From contig NZ_PCQA01000003.1 of assembly GCF_002979915.1 (NCBI RefSeq), positions 62,001-126,000 on the forward strand: a stretch of 64,000 bases of DNA, in the 5' to 3' direction. The notes beneath the pieces are model-generated. The model worked only from the letters and a program-made list of their open reading frames with translations. It was not told where the DNA came from and searched no databases. The number at the start of each line of letters is the position of its first letter. The stretch's first letter is position 1. A program made the translations under genes and the position numbers. The stretch comes from Arthrobacter sp. MYb213. Its GTDB lineage: Bacteria; Actinomycetota; Actinomycetes; Actinomycetales; Micrococcaceae. Positions 8,987-19,735 of this stretch are shown piece by piece.

Positions 8987-10051
8987 GTGGAAATTTTGGA
9001 CAGCATTGTCATCGGTGCCGGACAGGCCGGATTGTCCGCTTCCTATCATCTGAAACGCTTAGGTCTGCGACACGTTGTGCTCGATGCAAACAAAGCTCCC
9101 GGTGGAGCTTGGCAACACCGGTGGGACGCGTTGACCATGCAAGACGTTCACGGTGTCGCCGAGCTGCCGGACGCTATGGCACCGAAGCGCGACTTGCGCC
9201 GGGCAAATGTGGCGGTACCTGAGTCCTTTGCAGACTACGAAAAAGAACATGAACTACCAATTATTCGGCCGGTGAACGCAACTAGCATTACCGATGACGC
9301 GGGTACATTACTGGTTCACGCTAAAGAGAATATCTGGCGCACTCACACCCTGATTAACGCGACAGGAACCTGGACACGCCCATTCCTTCCGCATTACCCC
9401 GGGGTGGAAACATTTATCGGAGAGCAGTTCCACACGGTGGCATATCCCGGCCCCGAATACTTTCGAGGTAAACGAGTCTTAGTCGTGGGCGGCGGCGCGT
9501 CGGCCGTGCAGTTTCTTGGTGCGCTACGTCCACTTACCGACACGCTATGGGTCACACGTACCGAGCCAAATTGGCGAGTAGATACATTCGATTCCGATGA
9601 AGCTCGAATTGCCGCGGTTGCGCTGGTGGAACAACGCGTCGCTCAGGGATTGGCACCACAAAGTGTGGTGAGCGTGACCGGGCTCGCGCTACGCGCCCAA
9701 GAACAGGAAGCCAAATCTCTGGGCGCTTATGAACGTCACCCAATGTTCGCTTCCGTGGAAGCCGACGGCGTACGCTGGGCCGACGGCCGTTTTGAACGAG
9801 TTGACGCGATCCTCTGGGCCACGGGATTCAGGCCCGCCATAGCTCACCTTGCCCCGCTGAAACTACGCAGTGCCCACGGTGGAATCCAGCTAGACCGCGC
9901 GGGAAAGGGTACCGGATCAGTTCAGGATCCTCGCGTGCAGCTGGTTGGCTACGGACCTTCGGCAAGCACCATTGGCGCAAACAGAGCCGGACGATCCGCC
10001 GCACGCGGCGTCAAGCGGAATCTAGATAACTTTTCTCAACTCCGGGCATGA
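8987..10051 (+). CDS. FAD/NAD(P)-binding oxidoreductase (flavin-containing monooxygenase-like)
   Basis: 355 residues from GTG 8987, preceded by AGGAAA. An in-frame ATG at 8945 would overlap the previous gene by 40 bp and add residues before the FAD fold. FAD motif VIGAGQAGLSASYHL lies at the N-terminus, the second Rossmann motif VVGGGASAVQFLG near residue 166, and LWATGFRP in the C-terminal third. This is the layout of class B-like flavoprotein monooxygenases and related oxidoreductases. It is third in the 7240-10051 operon and is closed by the hairpin at 10082-10123. Confidence 0.85.
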   Translation: MEILDSIVIGAGQAGLSASYHLKRLGLRHVVLDANKAPGGAWQHRWDALTMQDVHGVAELPDAMAPKRDLRRANVAVPESFADYEKEHELPIIRPVNATSITDDAGTLLVHAKENIWRTHTLINATGTWTRPFLPHYPGVETFIGEQFHTVAYPGPEYFRGKRVLVVGGGASAVQFLGALRPLTDTLWVTRTEPNWRVDTFDSDEARIAAVALVEQRVAQGLAPQSVVSVTGLALRAQEQEAKSLGAYERHPMFASVEADGVRWADGRFERVDAILWATGFRPAIAHLAPLKLRSAHGGIQLDRAGKGTGSVQDPRVQLVGYGPSASTIGANRAGRSAARGVKRNLDNFSQLRA

Positions 10052-10081
10052 CCCGCTGCGACGCAGTGAATAGTTAAAAAC

Positions 10082-10123
10082 AAATGTCTCGGAACATCGA
10101 TCAAACGATGTTCCGAGACATTT
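10082..10123. terminator. Bidirectional terminator between the flavoprotein operon and tRNA-Leu
   Basis: Two 18-nt arms (10082-10099 and 10106-10123) are perfectly complementary with a 6-nt loop. A and T runs on both flanks let it serve the plus-strand operon and the minus-strand tRNA. Confidence 0.85.
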
Positions 10124-10129
10124 CTCATG

Positions 10130-10213
<84 letters not shown>

Positions 10214-10482
10214 ATGATTCCCGCTCTCGCGGCAACAAGAAATAGCTTACACGTTGTTTTTATTGATCGCCTAATCGAATCAACCCCATGTGCTCAGCAC
10301 CACATGAAACCTTTTGACCAGTTGGTACGTTGAATCAGTTGCCTGTCTTTTCTTCAAGGATATTTCCGGGAATTGCACAGCTGAAAACAGTAAGATCGAG
10401 AATGACGTTCTGTGTCGCAAGGACATTGAACTGAAATACCGGGCCTAAAAACGCCACGGACTACAGGAAAGGAGCACACGTA

Positions 10483-11307
10483 ATGAGCTTTCTCGATAAT
10501 GTCGAACGAGGCTTAGAGAAGGTCGTCACCAGCTTCTTTCGTGGTAACAGCACCGCAGACATTAAGCCTGTCGAACTAACTACCGCGCTCCGCAATGAAA
10601 TGGATCGCGGAATTCTCGCGATCAGCGAAGGTCGCAGCCTTGCTCCGAACGACTTCGTCGTGTCGTTGAGTACTAAAGATTTTGACACCGCCAAGGCATG
10701 GGGATCCCCCGTGGTCAACGAGATGGCTAAGGTCACCGCGGAACACGCAGTCACCCAGGGATACTCGGTTCAGGGAAAGATCATGATTCATTTCGTGAAT
10801 TCTCAAGAACTTAAGGCCGGCGAAGTGGAGGTTGCAGGATCCGTCAAGGATTCAAGCGCAAACCCGGTCGCTTCTGCCCCTGTTAAGCCTCAGGCGCCGA
10901 AGGCAGAACCAACGCCGGTTGCCGCAACCCCAACACCGCAGACCACCGCACAACCTCGACCTACCGCGAAGCCAGCAGCCCCGGCAGCCGCGCCACTTGC
11001 CAAACAAGCGGTAGTTGAAGTTAATGGACAGCGCTTCGCGCTTAATCACCACTCGATCGTGCTTGGTCGTTCGGCCAGCACCGATATTCCGGTAGACGAC
11101 ACGGGAGTTTCCCGTCAGCATATTCGAGTAGAGCAGAAGTCTCCGGGCTCTTATGTGGTCACCGACCTCGGCTCAACCAACGGCACCTATGTCGACGGTA
11201 AGAAGATTTCCGCACAGACGCGTATATTGGACGGTTCAATCATTACTATTGGACAGACCAAGATAGTTTTTCGCCTAATTACGCCTAGCAACGGAGGCCG
11301 TGCATGA
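10483..11307 (+). CDS. fhaA: FHA-domain protein FhaA (DUF3662 plus FHA)
   Basis: A 274-residue cytoplasmic scaffold. Residues 1-115 form the DUF3662 domain (SFLDNVERGLEKVV start), about 125-175 is an Ala/Pro/Thr-rich linker, and 185-270 is an FHA domain with GRSASTDI, SRQHIRVE and STNGTYVDG, the phosphothreonine-reading residues. Mycobacterial FhaA binds phosphorylated MviN/MurJ pseudokinase and helps control peptidoglycan synthesis. This is the first gene of the operon to pknB, preceded by AGGAAAGGAG, with a 270-bp leader after tRNA-Leu. Confidence 0.95.
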   Translation: MSFLDNVERGLEKVVTSFFRGNSTADIKPVELTTALRNEMDRGILAISEGRSLAPNDFVVSLSTKDFDTAKAWGSPVVNEMAKVTAEHAVTQGYSVQGKIMIHFVNSQELKAGEVEVAGSVKDSSANPVASAPVKPQAPKAEPTPVAATPTPQTTAQPRPTAKPAAPAAAPLAKQAVVEVNGQRFALNHHSIVLGRSASTDIPVDDTGVSRQHIRVEQKSPGSYVVTDLGSTNGTYVDGKKISAQTRILDGSIITIGQTKIVFRLITPSNGGRA

Positions 11308-11783
11308 ATGATCTCGTTCTCAGCCTGTTCCGCCTTGGCTTCCTCGTCCTGATTTGGTTACTCGTTTTGAGCATCGTTGGCGCTATGCGTCGCGACCTAG
11401 CAATTGGTGCTCGGGCTCGTACCGGCGCACCCAGCGCCAGGGCTTTGAAGAAGAATCCAGAACTTGCCGAACCTGAGGTCAGCACACGCAAGGCAGCTAG
11501 CACCTTACACATTGTTGAGGGCCCGCTAGCCGGACGCAGCATCCCTTTGCAGGGAGAACCCATTATGTTCGGCCGCGCGCAAGACGCCACCGTGGTTCTC
11601 GAAGATGATTATGCTTCGGGCCGCCACGCACGCCTTTTCCCTCAGGGGTCACGGTGGTTTATCGAGGATCTAGGCTCCACCAACGGCACCTTTGTTGGCG
11701 ACAGTCAGCTCACTCGTGCACAGCCAGTTGAACCGGGACAGCGAATCCGCATCGGGAAGACTGTTCTGGAATTGAAGGCCTAG
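11304..11783 (+). CDS. fhaB: FHA-domain membrane protein FhaB/FipA
   Basis: 159 residues: one N-terminal membrane segment (LGFLVLIWLLVLSIVGAM) and a C-terminal FHA domain (FGRAQDATVVL, SGRHARLF, STNGTFVG). In mycobacteria the FhaB/FipA protein links PknA/PknB phosphorylation to FtsZ and FtsQ at the septum. The ATG overlaps the fhaA stop (ATGA). Confidence 0.93.
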   Translation: MNDLVLSLFRLGFLVLIWLLVLSIVGAMRRDLAIGARARTGAPSARALKKNPELAEPEVSTRKAASTLHIVEGPLAGRSIPLQGEPIMFGRAQDATVVLEDDYASGRHARLFPQGSRWFIEDLGSTNGTFVGDSQLTRAQPVEPGQRIRIGKTVLELKA

Positions 11784-11786
11784 CCA

Positions 11787-13184
11787 ATGGCTTTAAAGTT
11801 TAAATTTGCGGCGATGTCCGATGTCGGACGCATACGCAAAAAGAACGACGACTCCGCCTATGCCGGCGAATACCTCGCGGTTCTTGCCGATGGCATGGGC
11901 GGTCATGTCGGTGGCGATGTAGCATCTGCATCCACGGTGCTAGATCTAGTGCATCTGGACCGCCGCTACACGGTAGATCCACAAAATGCCCTGACCGATG
12001 AAATTCAGGCAGCAAATTTGGTGCTCAACGAACTAGTCGGTGCGAATCCGAAACTTTCAGGCATGGGCACCACCGTCACCTCGGTGCTTCTCTCCGGCGA
12101 GACATTGCATCTGGCGCATATTGGCGACTCGCGCGCCTACCGCCTGAAGAATAATGAATTTGAACAGATCAGCCGCGACCACACCTTTGTGCAACGACTC
12201 GTTGAAGAGGGTCGAATCCAGCCGCACGAGGCAGAAACTCACCCGCATAAAAACGTACTACTGCGTGTGCTCGGCGATTCTGATGCCTCCCCCGAAGTAG
12301 ATGTTTTACAGCTCGAAGCACAACCCGGGGAACGCTGGCTCCTATGCTCAGACGGTCTGACCGATGCGGTGGCAGTGCCCATCATCGAGCAAATCGTGCG
12401 TGGCACCGCGGATATGAATGCGGCGGTCAACGACCTCGTAGCAACTACTCTGCGAAATGGAGCGCCGGATAACGTCACCGTCGTGCTCTTTGACATCATC
12501 GAAGTAGATGACAGCGAAGATGCGGGCCCGGCCAGCTTCGAACCCGCGCCAGATACCGGTCAGCTCACCATTGCCGCCGAAGGCGATGTTGAGGCAAGCG
12601 CGTCTGTGCTGCGCCACGAGATTTCTCAGCGGCCGCACCTTTTGGTCGGTGCCGCTCAGCTGGCCACGCAGACCGGTCAGATTCCTGTGGTCACCCAGCA
12701 CACCGGTGAACGTCGAGCCGCCGCGTTACTCACGCACCGTTCTCCTGCTGCCGGTGAAGTTCTAGACCCATTGGAATCTCGTCCCGTGCAACATCGCTGG
12801 TTTATGCCACTGCTGTTGACCATGGCCACCCTACTGATCATCGGACTGGGCGTCTGGGGTTACCTCTGGACACAAACTCAGTTCTACGTGGGTGCCGTTG
12901 GAGACAAGGTCGCCATCTATCGTGGTGTGCCACAAGAGCTCGGACCAATTTCCTTGTCTGAGGTCGACACTGTCAGCAGTATTCCGCTTGAAGCCCTGCC
13001 GGAATATTCACGCCAGCGCGTGGAATCCGCGATTTTGGCAGATAGCCAGGAACATGCGGCCATGATGATTCAAGAACTACTTGTCACGGCAAAACAAAAT
13101 TGTCCGGTACAAGCGCCGGGTACTAACGGCAGCAATCAGCCTTCCCCACTTCCGCCAGCCTATTGTCAGGAGATCATGCGATGA
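11787..13184 (+). CDS. pstP: PP2C-type Ser/Thr phosphatase PstP
   Basis: 465 residues. The N-terminal 240 residues hold a PPM phosphatase domain with the metal-binding sets KNDDSAYAG, LADGMGGHVGGD, HIGDSRAYRL, LCSDGLTDAV and APDNVTVV. A membrane helix (RWFMPLLLTMATLLIIGLGVWGYLW) near residue 350 is followed by an extracellular tail of about 100 residues. PstP dephosphorylates the PknA/PknB kinases and their targets. It sits 3 bp after fhaB. Confidence 0.95.
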   Translation: MALKFKFAAMSDVGRIRKKNDDSAYAGEYLAVLADGMGGHVGGDVASASTVLDLVHLDRRYTVDPQNALTDEIQAANLVLNELVGANPKLSGMGTTVTSVLLSGETLHLAHIGDSRAYRLKNNEFEQISRDHTFVQRLVEEGRIQPHEAETHPHKNVLLRVLGDSDASPEVDVLQLEAQPGERWLLCSDGLTDAVAVPIIEQIVRGTADMNAAVNDLVATTLRNGAPDNVTVVLFDIIEVDDSEDAGPASFEPAPDTGQLTIAAEGDVEASASVLRHEISQRPHLLVGAAQLATQTGQIPVVTQHTGERRAAALLTHRSPAAGEVLDPLESRPVQHRWFMPLLLTMATLLIIGLGVWGYLWTQTQFYVGAVGDKVAIYRGVPQELGPISLSEVDTVSSIPLEALPEYSRQRVESAILADSQEHAAMMIQELLVTAKQNCPVQAPGTNGSNQPSPLPPAYCQEIMR

Positions 13185-14569
13185 GCGAACTGCACACCGC
13201 GCCGGTTCCACGACGCAATTTGGAGCTGGTGCTACTACTACTGGCGCTGAGTGTTGGTGCCGCAGCCTTCTTCCTCGTTGGAAGCAGCTCGGACGCAAAC
13301 GACAACACCGACTTCTTCGTGCAAACCGGAATTCTGGCTGGGCTAGCCCTCCTGATGCACATTATGTTACGCATCTTCGCTAAATATGCCGATCCGGTAA
13401 TACTTCCGATTACGGTAGCCTTGAACTCTCTTGGCTTAGCGATGATTCACCGGATTGACTTGGCAAAAACCACGGATCAATCCATGCGCCAACTCCTGTG
13501 GACCGCGATCGCTGTCATCATTGCTGCGGTGGTTCTGTGGGCAATTCGCGATCATCGCATGTTGCGCCGATTCACCTACATAGCATTGCTGGCATCAATA
13601 ATCTTGCTGCTTTTGCCAATGATTCCAGGGTTTGGTGTGACCATCAACGGCGCCCGCATTTGGGTCCGCCTAGGCCCGTTCTCGATGCAGCCAGGTGAGC
13701 TAGCGAAAATCACCTTGTCGATCTTCTTCGCAGGTTATCTTTCATCCAACCGCGATCTGATCTTGATGGCTGGCCGCAAACTTGGTCCACTGCAATTGCC
13801 GCGACTGCGCGATATGGCACCAATGGTGGTGGCCTGGGTGCTGTCCATTGGTGTGCTCGTGGTGCAGCGAGATCTTGGTTCTTCGATTCTGTTCTTCGGC
13901 CTGTTTATCGTGATGATCTATGTGGCTACCGCCCGAATCTCCTGGGTGCTCATCGGTCTGCTGATGGTTGCCGCCGGTGGCGTCTTTGCCGCGACGACGA
14001 TGAGTCACGTAACTCGCCGCATCGACGTTTGGCTCAATGCTTTCTCCCCGGAAATCTACCAGGCTCGTGGCGGCAGTATGCAGATCGTCGAAGGACTGTT
14101 TGGCATGGCCGACGGTGGGCTCTTCGGTACCGGTCTGGGTGAAGGTTCTCCCTACCGTGTTCCGCTTGCAAACTCGGACATGATCATCGCCTCCTTTGGC
14201 GAAGAGATCGGCCTGATAGGGCTTTCGGCGATCGTGCTGCTCTATATGTTGCTGATCAGTCGAGGACTCCGCGCGGCCTTGGGTTCACGAGATACTTTCG
14301 GCAAGCTCTTGGCTGCTGGGTTGTCTTTCACCCTCGGACTACAGTGCGTCGTCATTATTGGTGGCGTATCGCGGCTGATTCCATTGACCGGTTTGGCTAC
14401 TCCTTTCATGGCCGCCGGTGGTTCATCCTTGCTCGCGAACTGGATTATCGTCGCCTTACTCCTAATGATTTCGCATAACTCACGTCGTCCAATGCTCGGC
14501 GGCGTGGGACCAACCGACGAGGTTGCAACTCCGGGAGCTATGACTACAAAGGCGGTGAAGAACGTATGA
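13181..14569 (+). CDS. rodA: FtsW/RodA/SpoVE-family peptidoglycan glycosyltransferase (RodA)
   Basis: A 462-residue polytopic SEDS protein with about 12 predicted membrane helices. The conserved stretches are GINGARIWVRLGPFSMQPGELAKI, VVQRDLGSSILFFGLF and FGEEIGLIG, around the catalytic Asp region. SEDS proteins polymerise lipid II and pair with a class B PBP, which is the next gene. ATG 13181 overlaps the pstP stop (ATGA); an in-frame ATG at 13163 lies inside pstP and is less likely. Confidence 0.95.
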   Translation: MSELHTAPVPRRNLELVLLLLALSVGAAAFFLVGSSSDANDNTDFFVQTGILAGLALLMHIMLRIFAKYADPVILPITVALNSLGLAMIHRIDLAKTTDQSMRQLLWTAIAVIIAAVVLWAIRDHRMLRRFTYIALLASIILLLLPMIPGFGVTINGARIWVRLGPFSMQPGELAKITLSIFFAGYLSSNRDLILMAGRKLGPLQLPRLRDMAPMVVAWVLSIGVLVVQRDLGSSILFFGLFIVMIYVATARISWVLIGLLMVAAGGVFAATTMSHVTRRIDVWLNAFSPEIYQARGGSMQIVEGLFGMADGGLFGTGLGEGSPYRVPLANSDMIIASFGEEIGLIGLSAIVLLYMLLISRGLRAALGSRDTFGKLLAAGLSFTLGLQCVVIIGGVSRLIPLTGLATPFMAAGGSSLLANWIIVALLLMISHNSRRPMLGGVGPTDEVATPGAMTTKAVKNV

Positions 14570-16014
14570 ATCAAGCCATTAAGCGCGTCTGGGTCGCCTT
14601 AACCATGATGTTCGTTGTCTGCCTTGCAGGCTTGAGCTATATCCAGTTCTTCAGTGCCGAAAAGCTTGCCGATAACTCGCTAAATAAGCGTCAGCTTTAC
14701 CGCGAATTTGACCTACCGCGCGGGGCGATCTTGGTAGACGGTAAACCTATTGCGGAATCGGTACCCACCGATGACGGTCAATTCACGTACCAGCGCAAGT
14801 ACAACAATCCCGAGGAATACGCCCACCTCACCGGCTATTACTCATTGGCTAATGGCAGCACGCATCTGGAATCAGATCTGAATTCTTGGCTGACCGGAAG
14901 CAGTTCAGATCTAGTCTTTGATCGACTGACCGCGATGTTCACCGGGAAGAAGGCCGAAGGCGCTTCGGTCGAGCTCACCATTGATGGCGAGCTGCAGAAG
15001 AAGGCCTACGAAATGATCCCGGATGGATTACGAGCCACCATCGTGGTGACGGATCCAAAAACCGGTGACATTTTAGCTATGGCTTCCAAGCCGAGCTTTG
15101 ACCCCAATGATCTTGCAGTCCATTCAACGGTTAAAGCAGCCGAAAACATGAAGAAGCTGACTAACGTGAAGGGTTTGAGCCCTTACATTAATCCGGCGAT
15201 CGGAAACCTCGTTGCACCAGGCTCCTCATTTAAGATCTTGAGTACCGTGGCGGCGCTGGAATCCGGTGAATACGATTTGAATACGGTACTCGATAACCCG
15301 ACCCGCATCGTCTTGCCGGGGACGAATACCGAACTCGGAAACTTTGAAGCCGGCATTTGTGCCCGTCAGCCGCGGGCAAAGCTCGAGTTCATCTTTACCC
15401 AGAGCTGCAATACGCCATTCGTGAATATCAGCGAAAAGCTCGGGGAAAAACCATATGAGGATGTCACCGAACGCTTCGGCTTTGGACAACAGCTAAACAT
15501 TCCGCAGTCCGTAACTGCCAGTGTTTTCCCGACTGGAATGACGGCCTCACAGCTTGCCATGTCCACCATCGGACAGTTCGATACAAAAACGACTTCTTTG
15601 CAAATGAATATGGTCGCCATGGCTATCGCTAACGACGGGGTAATCATGCAACCAAATATGATTGATAAGGTCATCGCGCCGGATCTGCGAGTAATTGAAG
15701 ATCCAAAGCCCAAGGCTTTCTCTACGGCTACTACCAAGGAAGTCGCTGACACGGTGGCCGAATTGATGAAGGGCCCCGTGCAGTCGGGCACGGCAATGAA
15801 TGCCGCGGTGCCAGGTGTTGATCTTCGTGTTAAGACCGGTACTGCACAAATTGGTGACACGAAGTTGGTGAACTCCTGGATCACTGGCTTCGCGCCGGGT
15901 GATGATCCCCAGGTCGCGATCACCGTGAACATTGAACAAGTAGATTACGATACTGGCCACAACACGGCCGGGTCACTGATGAAGAAGATGACAGAGGCGG
16001 TGTTCAACAAGTGA
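14566..16014 (+). CDS. pbpA: Class B penicillin-binding protein (PbpA)
   Basis: 482 residues: one N-terminal membrane anchor ([22 protein letters not shown]), a dimerisation/pedestal region and a transpeptidase domain. Active-site motifs are APGSSFKI (SxxK, near residue 220), SCNTPF (SxN) and VKTGTAQI (KTG, near residue 425). It cross-links peptidoglycan outside the membrane and is expected to pair with the upstream RodA. Its start overlaps the rodA stop. Confidence 0.95.
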   Translation: MNQAIKRVWVALTMMFVVCLAGLSYIQFFSAEKLADNSLNKRQLYREFDLPRGAILVDGKPIAESVPTDDGQFTYQRKYNNPEEYAHLTGYYSLANGSTHLESDLNSWLTGSSSDLVFDRLTAMFTGKKAEGASVELTIDGELQKKAYEMIPDGLRATIVVTDPKTGDILAMASKPSFDPNDLAVHSTVKAAENMKKLTNVKGLSPYINPAIGNLVAPGSSFKILSTVAALESGEYDLNTVLDNPTRIVLPGTNTELGNFEAGICARQPRAKLEFIFTQSCNTPFVNISEKLGEKPYEDVTERFGFGQQLNIPQSVTASVFPTGMTASQLAMSTIGQFDTKTTSLQMNMVAMAIANDGVIMQPNMIDKVIAPDLRVIEDPKPKAFSTATTKEVADTVAELMKGPVQSGTAMNAAVPGVDLRVKTGTAQIGDTKLVNSWITGFAPGDDPQVAITVNIEQVDYDTGHNTAGSLMKKMTEAVFNK

Positions 16015-17828
16015 GGCCAGTAACCGGCACCACCTTGGGCGGTCGATACAAGCTGACTGACCGCATCGCGATCGGTGGCATGGGCGAGGTCTGGAAGGCC
16101 CGAGACCAGGTTCTTGGACGCTTAGTTGCGATCAAGATCCTCAAAGAGGAATACACGGATAATGAGAGCTTCCTGACTCGTTTCCGCGTTGAGGCGCGCC
16201 ATACGGCGTTGCTCAATCACTCGGGTATCGCGGGCGTTTTCGACTATGGCGAGGAGCAGGGCTCCGCGTATCTGGTCATGGAACTCGTTCCTGGCCCACC
16301 GCTGTCGACCATTATCGAACGCGAGCGAAAGCTCGACGTGGATCGCACGCTGTCGTTGATTGCACAGACCGCTCGAGCATTGGCCGCAGCGCATGAACAT
16401 GGCCTCGTACACCGCGACGTGAAGCCAGGCAATATTCTCGTGATGCCTACCGGTGTCGTGAAGATTACCGACTTTGGCATTGCTCGTTTGGCCGATCAGG
16501 TTCCGTTGACCGCAACCGGTCAGGTGATGGGCACCGCCCAGTACCTCGCACCGGAACAGGCCACCGGGCAGATCGCCACCGGCAGTTCGGACATCTATGC
16601 ACTGGGTGTCATCGGTTACGAATGCCTTGCCGGACGCCGGCCATTCACCGGTGAATCTCAAATCGCAATCGCGTTGGCTCAGGTCAACGATGCTCCCCCA
16701 CCGCTTCCCGATTCGCTGCCCGCACCCGTTCGTCAGCTGATCATTTCGATGCTCGCCAAGAACCCGGCAGATCGTCCGGCCAACGCGAATGCTTTGGCAG
16801 ACGCCGCAGAGGCGCTACGCAAGGGTGACACGAATACCGCCACCATCGCCGTGCCCGGAATGCTCATCACCGGTGTGCACGATGACGCTACTCAGGCGCT
16901 TAACCTCGATGAGGACGCTACCCGAGCCGTCACCTCGGTAAACGCTGCTCCGCCGATGACTAACGCCATGCCTACGGTCTCGGCGCCAGCCGCTGTGGGG
17001 GCCGCGGCTGTAGGTGCTTCGGCCGCGAGCTACGATGACGAAGGCTTTGACGAGCATCAGGCGGACAATCAAGACGGCTATGAGGACGAGAAACGAAACC
17101 CGTGGATCATTCCACTGGTGGTAGTCATCGTCTTGGCAGCATTGATTGCCTTGGGTGCTTGGCTCATTCCAAAATTGGGTTCCTCGAACACCGAACCAAC
17201 TAGCCCTCCGGTCAGCACCAGTGCATCGGTGGAAAGTTCCGAACCTAGTGCTGAAACTACCGAACCAAGCGACGAAACCAGCACACCAAGCGAAGAGACC
17301 ACTGCCCCAACAAAAACGGTCAAGTCCGTCACCGTGCCTTCAAACTTAGTGGGCAAGGATATTGATACCGTCATCGCACAACTGAAGTCCCTGGGCCTAG
17401 AGGTCAGCGATTCTGCAACGGAAAGCTCGGAAGCTAATCCTGGCGAGGTGCTATCGGTTTCACCGACCGGAAGTGTTGAACCCGGTTCTACGGTCAAGGT
17501 GAGCTACGCGAAGGCCCCAGAAACCGTTGATGTTCCTGCGGTTACCGGCATGAGCTACGAAGCCGCGCAAAAGCTGTTGCAGGACTCTGGTCTTGCAGTA
17601 TCCAAGGGTGGAGAAGAACACGATTCTTCGGTAGCAAATACCGTGCTGAAACAAACCCCCGCAGAAGGCGCCAAGGTCACTCCTGGTTCGCGAATCTCGT
17701 TGATTATCTCGCTTGGCCCGGAGCCAAAAGAAACACCGAGCGAAACTCCGACTCCAACACCAACACCAACCGCTACCCCTACCGAATCGGCAACACCTAA
17801 AGAAACTGGCGCAAGCGAAGCACCATGA
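16011..17828 (+). CDS. pknA: Ser/Thr protein kinase, PknA position, with two PASTA domains
   Basis: 605 residues, GTG start overlapping the pbpA stop (GTGA). Kinase domain at about 10-270: [12 protein letters not shown] loop, VAIKIL lysine, [12 protein letters not shown] and ITDFGIARL. An acidic/Ala linker, one membrane helix ([21 protein letters not shown] near residue 370), a Ser/Thr/Glu-rich spacer and two PASTA repeats (starting [10 protein letters not shown] and [10 protein letters not shown]) follow, then a Thr/Pro tail. The M. tuberculosis PknA lacks PASTA domains, so both kinases here could sense muropeptides or lipid II. Confidence 0.93.
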   Translation: MRPVTGTTLGGRYKLTDRIAIGGMGEVWKARDQVLGRLVAIKILKEEYTDNESFLTRFRVEARHTALLNHSGIAGVFDYGEEQGSAYLVMELVPGPPLSTIIERERKLDVDRTLSLIAQTARALAAAHEHGLVHRDVKPGNILVMPTGVVKITDFGIARLADQVPLTATGQVMGTAQYLAPEQATGQIATGSSDIYALGVIGYECLAGRRPFTGESQIAIALAQVNDAPPPLPDSLPAPVRQLIISMLAKNPADRPANANALADAAEALRKGDTNTATIAVPGMLITGVHDDATQALNLDEDATRAVTSVNAAPPMTNAMPTVSAPAAVGAAAVGASAASYDDEGFDEHQADNQDGYEDEKRNPWIIPLVVVIVLAALIALGAWLIPKLGSSNTEPTSPPVSTSASVESSEPSAETTEPSDETSTPSEETTAPTKTVKSVTVPSNLVGKDIDTVIAQLKSLGLEVSDSATESSEANPGEVLSVSPTGSVEPGSTVKVSYAKAPETVDVPAVTGMSYEAAQKLLQDSGLAVSKGGEEHDSSVANTVLKQTPAEGAKVTPGSRISLIISLGPEPKETPSETPTPTPTPTATPTESATPKETGASEAP

Positions 17829-19735
17829 GTAATTTTGATGCATTGCCGCCCGGTTTACCTCGGCTGATTGCCGACCGTTATGAAATACGGTCGCTGATCG
17901 GCCGAGGCGGGATGGCAGACGTTTATTTAGCGACGGACCATACTCTTGCCCGTCAGGTAGCGGTTAAAGTCCTGCGCCACGACACCGCAGATAATCCGAT
18001 GGTGACCAACCGGTTCCGCCGCGAGGCCAAGTCTGTCGCCGGGCTCAGCCACCCAAATATCGTTGCCGTTTATGACACCGGCGAGCTTCCTGCCACCGAA
18101 TATAGCAGGAGCACCTCACCGTATATCGTCATGGAATATGTCTCTGGACGCACGCTGAGGCAGGTGCTCAAAGATGAGCATGTCGATGAGCAATACGCGG
18201 TAGAACTGATCCGTGGCGTGTGTGATGCGCTGGATCATTCTCATATGAAAAATGTCGTACACCGCGACATCAAACCGGCGAACATAATGTTGACCGACCA
18301 GGGTCACGTAAAACTCATGGATTTCGGAATCGCCCGAGCCATGGACACCTCCTCAACCATGACCCAAACGGCGGCGGTTGTCGGCACCGCACAGTATTTT
18401 TCTCCTGAGCAGGCACGAGGAGAACTGGTAGATTACCGTTCCGACATCTATTCGGCCGGTTGCCTTTTTTATGAGCTGGTTACTCATCAGCCCCCGTTTA
18501 CCGGTGATTCTCCGGTATCTGTGGCGTACCAGCATGTTGGAGAGAGCCCGGTTCCTCCCAGCGAGGTTAACAATTCACTTCCTGAAATCTATGACGCTGT
18601 GGTGCTCAAATCCTTAGCTAAGGAACGAGACCAGCGATTCCAGTCTGCTGGCGCCTTTGCAACGGCGTTGGAGGATGCTCAGAACGGTATTCCTTACCGA
18701 GATGAGGCGGCCACGATGGTGGCTGCTACGGTGCCCTTCTATGAGCATCAGGAGGAAACCGCAGCATATCGGCATCCGCGCACAAACGAGCATCCGGTGT
18801 TCTCTTCCCGTGCCGATGAGCGCGACGAACGTCCTCGGGAACACCGCTCGAACCGTGGCCTGATTTGGCTTTTGACGATTATCGCTTTGGTCGCGGTGGG
18901 TATCGCCAGCTTCTTAGTGATTAGGTCATTGCAGGCCGAGGCCGAACAGCGGGCACCCGTCGCGGTTCCCGAGGTCAAGAATCTCTCTGAAGTAGATGCC
19001 ACTCGACTACTCAACGATGCAACCTTCAAGGTGGATGTTGAGCGGGAGTTTAGCGCTGACGTTGATGAAAACAAGGCGACACGTACCGATCCGAATAACG
19101 GGACTCAGCTGTCCAAGGATTCAACGGTCAAGCTATTTATCTCCGAGGGGACCGAAGATCGCGTTATTCCAGAATCTCTTGAAAATCAGTCCGAGGTCGC
19201 TGCCCGCGAGGCAATTCGGGCGGCGGGTCTAGAAGTTGGTGACGTCAGCAGGGAGAATCACGCGAGTATTCCTACCGATTGGGTGATCGGCACTAGCCCC
19301 GAGCTTGGTTCAAAGGTTAAGGCCGGGTCAACCGTGGATCTTATTCTTTCCACCGGGATGGTCAAGGTGCCTGATATCAATGGAATGACCCGTGATGAAG
19401 CCGAAAAGGCTCTCACCGCTGACGACGTAGGCTTGTTGGCGAAGTTTGTCGAAGTTCCCGACGAGTCTGAACCAGGGACGTTGTTCCTGCAAGATCCAGT
19501 CGCTGGCGCCGAGGTTGCTCAGGGATCCTTTGTGACCGTATCTGTGTCAGTCGATCAGCCAGAACCCGCCCCAAGCCAGAGCCCAACGGCCCCAGAGACC
19601 TCACAGAGCTCTGACGAAACGGATGAGTCAACCCCACCGACGGAAAGTAAAACCCCGGGGACCGAAAAGTCGATGCCTCCACAGTCAACCAACGGCAATG
19701 GGAACGGCAACGGCCGTGGTAATCGCGGCGACTAA
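17825..19735 (+). CDS. pknB: Ser/Thr protein kinase PknB with three PASTA domains
   Basis: 636 residues, ATG overlapping the previous stop. Kinase domain at about 15-285 with [31 protein letters not shown] and MDFGIAR. The activation loop [21 protein letters not shown] carries the Thr residues expected to be autophosphorylated. One membrane helix ([21 protein letters not shown], near residue 345) leads to three PASTA repeats and a Ser/Pro/Gly-rich end. PknB-type kinases sense cell-wall precursors and phosphorylate MurJ-linked, FhaA and division targets. It ends 1 bp before the convergent pabA stop, with no terminator hairpin seen. Confidence 0.95.
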   Translation: MSNFDALPPGLPRLIADRYEIRSLIGRGGMADVYLATDHTLARQVAVKVLRHDTADNPMVTNRFRREAKSVAGLSHPNIVAVYDTGELPATEYSRSTSPYIVMEYVSGRTLRQVLKDEHVDEQYAVELIRGVCDALDHSHMKNVVHRDIKPANIMLTDQGHVKLMDFGIARAMDTSSTMTQTAAVVGTAQYFSPEQARGELVDYRSDIYSAGCLFYELVTHQPPFTGDSPVSVAYQHVGESPVPPSEVNNSLPEIYDAVVLKSLAKERDQRFQSAGAFATALEDAQNGIPYRDEAATMVAATVPFYEHQEETAAYRHPRTNEHPVFSSRADERDERPREHRSNRGLIWLLTIIALVAVGIASFLVIRSLQAEAEQRAPVAVPEVKNLSEVDATRLLNDATFKVDVEREFSADVDENKATRTDPNNGTQLSKDSTVKLFISEGTEDRVIPESLENQSEVAAREAIRAAGLEVGDVSRENHASIPTDWVIGTSPELGSKVKAGSTVDLILSTGMVKVPDINGMTRDEAEKALTADDVGLLAKFVEVPDESEPGTLFLQDPVAGAEVAQGSFVTVSVSVDQPEPAPSQSPTAPETSQSSDETDESTPPTESKTPGTEKSMPPQSTNGNGNGNGRGNRGD

